From Brevibacillus agri (lineage in GTDB: Bacteria; Bacillota; Bacilli; Brevibacillales; Brevibacillaceae), in assembly GCF_004117055.1 (NCBI RefSeq), contig NZ_CP026363.1:2782001-2846000 (forward strand): DNA of 64,000 nt, written 5' to 3'. Of the stretch, positions 61,929 to 64,000 are shown in pieces; the stretch's first letter is position 1, and each line of letters starts with the position of its first letter. A model generated the notes under the pieces. It did not search any database, had not been told where the DNA came from, and was given only the letters and a program-made list of their open reading frames with translations. Both the position numbers and the translations under genes were made by a program.

Positions 61929-62441
61929 ATGAAGCAGACCGTTTATCGCGGAGTGGAGTATCAGGAAGCGCTGCGGGTAGTCAGGGCGCAGCGCTACGAA
62001 CGGGCAGAACGCCGCCAGTTTACGAATGGAGCGAGCGCAAAGGCGGTGTTCGGGTCGGGCGTCTATTTGGTGAGCAATCCGGTCGTCGCGGCACAGTACG
62101 CGATCTGCCACGCCGAGACGATCGGGGACAAAGCCGCCGTGCTTCAGCAGCAGGTGGCTTTGCCGGGGCTGTTCTGTTTGGACGAGCGCTTCGGCGAAAA
62201 TGAATTGCGCAGCGAGGCGCTGCGGCACAGGCACGGGGCAGATGAGCTGGCGCGGCGCGCGGCCGGGCTTGCGCACGAGGAATGGCTGGAATGGACCGGA
62301 GATGAGGTGCGGGCCTACCTGCTCGCCTGTGGATACCGGGGGATTCGCTACTGGATCAGCCCGGAACTTACGTACTATGTTTGCTATGAGCCTGACGCGC
62401 AAATCGAAGACATTTCGCTTCTCTCTGTGCTCGAAGTGTGA
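61929..62441 (+). CDS. ADP-ribosyltransferase-fold-like protein of unknown function
   Basis: A 170-residue cytoplasmic protein; ATG at 61929 behind AAAGGAG, 98 bases after the nitrilase gene. It begins [12 protein letters not shown], then [20 protein letters not shown] at about 39-58, and ends [24 protein letters not shown]. The opening YRG, the GxGVYL..A..YA block and a closing YVxYEPxQI strand follow the ART/PARP-fold layout, where those elements bind NAD. The catalytic Glu is not certain. Neither toxin signal nor antitoxin partner is present. It is the last gene of the pyrimidine operon. Confidence 0.5.
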   Translation: MKQTVYRGVEYQEALRVVRAQRYERAERRQFTNGASAKAVFGSGVYLVSNPVVAAQYAICHAETIGDKAAVLQQQVALPGLFCLDERFGENELRSEALRHRHGADELARRAAGLAHEEWLEWTGDEVRAYLLACGYRGIRYWISPELTYYVCYEPDAQIEDISLLSVLEV

Positions 62442-62548
62442 GAAATCACCCAAGACTATCGACGGATTCGCCAGAGTTTGGTAAGATTTGGACAGTATTC
62501 GAGCTTTTTCAACTTACTACTATGGACACGGGAGGATTACCTACAGCA

Positions 62549-64000
62549 ATGAATCTACTACGTAACCTCAGCACTAGAGCCAAAATGTTCAGCTTGGTCG
62601 TCTTGATGGCGATCTTCTTGTGCAGCGTCGGCATCACGGGTTATTTTCACGTGAAAGTATCCGGGGAACGGATGCAGGCCATGTATGAGGAGCAACTGCT
62701 TCCAGTGAAGTGGATTAACGACTGGCGACAAGACATTCGGGCTATTGACGGGTTGATCTACAAAATGATTCTCGATCCTGCCCCTGCTGTCTTCGCGCAG
62801 TACAAGGCCGAGCTGGACCAGCGCATCGCCTCTGCCGACCAGACGTTTAGGTACCTCCAGAACTCTCGCCTGGACGAAAAAGAACAAGAGCGCGTCAGTA
62901 AGCTGAAGGAGCTTCTGGAACAGTACAGCAAAGACCAGAACGAGGTTGTCCAACTGATTAAGGAAAACAAGACCGATCAGGCTTACGCCTACTATCGGGC
63001 GACGGACAAAACGCTCAGTTGGATCAATCAGGAACAACTGGAATGGGCGAACTACAAGTCTTCCCAGGCGGATCGGATGCAGCAGCAAAACTGGGACGAT
63101 TCGAAAAAAGCGGTGCTGCTTTTGCTGATCGTCGGGGGAGCTTCGATCGTCCTGGCGGGCGGACTCGGATTTTTGATCTCCCGGATGATTGCCGATCCGC
63201 TGCGCGTCGTCGCAAGCCGCATGGAAGATTTGGCTCAGGGGAACTTGGCGGTTGCTCCGGTGACTTACGTAGCAAAAGACGAGGTCGGCAAGCTCGGGAT
63301 TGCCTTCAACGAGCTGGTCGCCAACTTCCGTTCCTTGATCGAGCAAGTAAAAGTCGCAGGAGAGCAAGTCGCAGCTTCCTCCGAGGAACTGTCGGCAAGC
63401 GCCCAGCAATCCGTGCGGGCCACAGAGCAGGCGATGGGAAGCGTCGAGCAGATTGCGACGACGGCCGAAGTGCAGACCCAGCGCACACAGGAAAGCGTGC
63501 GCGTCATGGAGGAAATGTCTGTTGCCATTCAACGGATTGCCGACACGTCCAGCGCCGTTTCCGAAGCATCGGTAGTGGCAGCGGATGATGCGCAGCAAGG
63601 GAATATCCAGATTCAGCAAGCGGTCTTCCAAATTGATTCTCTCTCCCAAGGCGTGAACCACGCGGCAGACCTCGTTCAGCAGCTCGGCGTCCGCTCGGAA
63701 GCGATCGGGAAAATTGTCGATGTAATCACAGGCATCGCCTCCCAGACCAATTTGTTGGCGCTGAATGCGGCGATTGAGGCAGCGCGGGCCGGAGAGCAGG
63801 GCCGGGGCTTTGCCGTGGTGGCGGATGAGGTTCGCAAGCTGGCGGAGCAATCCGAGGAATCGGCGCGGGAAATCGCCCGCCTGATCGGAGAAATCCAGCA
63901 CGAGACAACCCAGGTCGTCTCCGTCATGCTGGCCGGGACCGAAGAGGCGAAAAAAGGGGCTGCCGCCGTTCAGGAGGCGGGAAAAACGTTCGAGCGCATC
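62549..64000 (+). CDS. Methyl-accepting chemotaxis protein, N-terminal part
   Basis: 484 codons are visible before the right edge. The ATG at 62549 is behind GGGAGG. A first membrane helix (about 13-33) is followed by a four-helix-bundle ligand domain (about 34-187), a second helix (188-212), a HAMP domain (about 213-265) and the start of the cytoplasmic signalling domain, with [20 protein letters not shown] and [18 protein letters not shown], the universally conserved hairpin tip. Because it comes just after the pyrimidine genes it could sense a pyrimidine or its product, but it has its own leader and no evidence fixes the ligand. Confidence 0.93.
   Translation, partial: MNLLRNLSTRAKMFSLVVLMAIFLCSVGITGYFHVKVSGERMQAMYEEQLLPVKWINDWRQDIRAIDGLIYKMILDPAPAVFAQYKAELDQRIASADQTFRYLQNSRLDEKEQERVSKLKELLEQYSKDQNEVVQLIKENKTDQAYAYYRATDKTLSWINQEQLEWANYKSSQADRMQQQNWDDSKKAVLLLLIVGGASIVLAGGLGFLISRMIADPLRVVASRMEDLAQGNLAVAPVTYVAKDEVGKLGIAFNELVANFRSLIEQVKVAGEQVAASSEELSASAQQSVRATEQAMGSVEQIATTAEVQTQRTQESVRVMEEMSVAIQRIADTSSAVSEASVVAADDAQQGNIQIQQAVFQIDSLSQGVNHAADLVQQLGVRSEAIGKIVDVITGIASQTNLLALNAAIEAARAGEQGRGFAVVADEVRKLAEQSEESAREIARLIGEIQHETTQVVSVMLAGTEEAKKGAAAVQEAGKTFERI

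Noticed and set aside
1..64000. CRISPR array, tRNA or rRNA genes, prophage
   Set aside because: No regularly spaced repeats, cloverleaf sequences or phage structural genes were noticed on reading either strand.

Overview
The window looks like a chromosomal segment of a spore-forming Gram-positive bacterium of the Bacillales, most probably a Brevibacillus. The evidence is an SspP-type spore protein, a Spo0E-type phosphatase, a SleB/CwlJ-type cell-wall hydrolase, an orphan sporulation-type kinase, strong AGGAGG-like ribosome binding sites with many TTG and GTG starts, families typical of Bacillales (DUF441, DUF1292, DUF2515, DUF3900, YfhH), and coding sequence rich in G/C at third positions. 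The genus is an inference from general likeness; no search was run. No tRNA, rRNA or CRISPR array was seen. The only mobile element is one IS30-family insertion sequence.

Layout. 1-6.3 kb: the end of a dihydrolipoamide dehydrogenase gene, small sporulation genes, a DUF5937-like protein apparently lacking its HTH, a HEPN-type protein, an ABC-F ATPase, a DUF6886 protein and a phosphodiester-glycosidase-domain membrane protein. 6.3-20.2 kb: a DEAD-box helicase, a lysine permease, a Ser/Thr kinase divergent from a DUF3900/DUF1444 pair, a TIM-barrel gene interrupted by one in-frame stop, small conserved genes, an SDR oxidoreductase, a frameshifted GNAT gene, a SleB-type hydrolase and a lipoprotein cyclophilin. 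20.3-29.4 kb: a trans-sulfuration enzyme, then a five-gene operon (ECF sigma factor, TolB-like anti-sigma candidate, 745-residue membrane protein, ABC ATPase, ABC permease) preceded by a sigma-W-like promoter, then a PAS histidine kinase. 29.5-39.5 kb: a candidate free-standing small RNA upstream of parE-parC, the IS30 element, a nitroreductase, a metallophosphatase and a Gfo/Idh/MocA oxidoreductase. 39.6-46.3 kb: a MarR regulator with an MFS exporter, each preceded by a near-identical palindrome, a tandem CbxX-type AAA ATPase and a secreted subtilase.

46.6-62.4 kb is organised around reductive pyrimidine breakdown. A PucR-type regulator is divergent from a CoA-acylating semialdehyde dehydrogenase and a class III aminotransferase; 5 kb further on come preT, preA, hydA and a beta-ureidopropionase-type nitrilase. 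Together they can take uracil through dihydrouracil, N-carbamoyl-beta-alanine and beta-alanine to malonate semialdehyde and acetyl-CoA. The two arms are separated by a MazG protein, a LOG-family hydrolase, two secreted proteins and a pair of small regulator-like genes. The pyrimidine operon ends with a small protein that resembles the ADP-ribosyltransferase fold. A chemoreceptor gene runs off the right edge.

The points most worth following are the small RNA, the ART-like protein, the ECF/ABC operon with its apparent self-recognised promoter, the twin operators of the MarR/MFS pair, the regulator pair next to preT, and the two apparently decaying genes.
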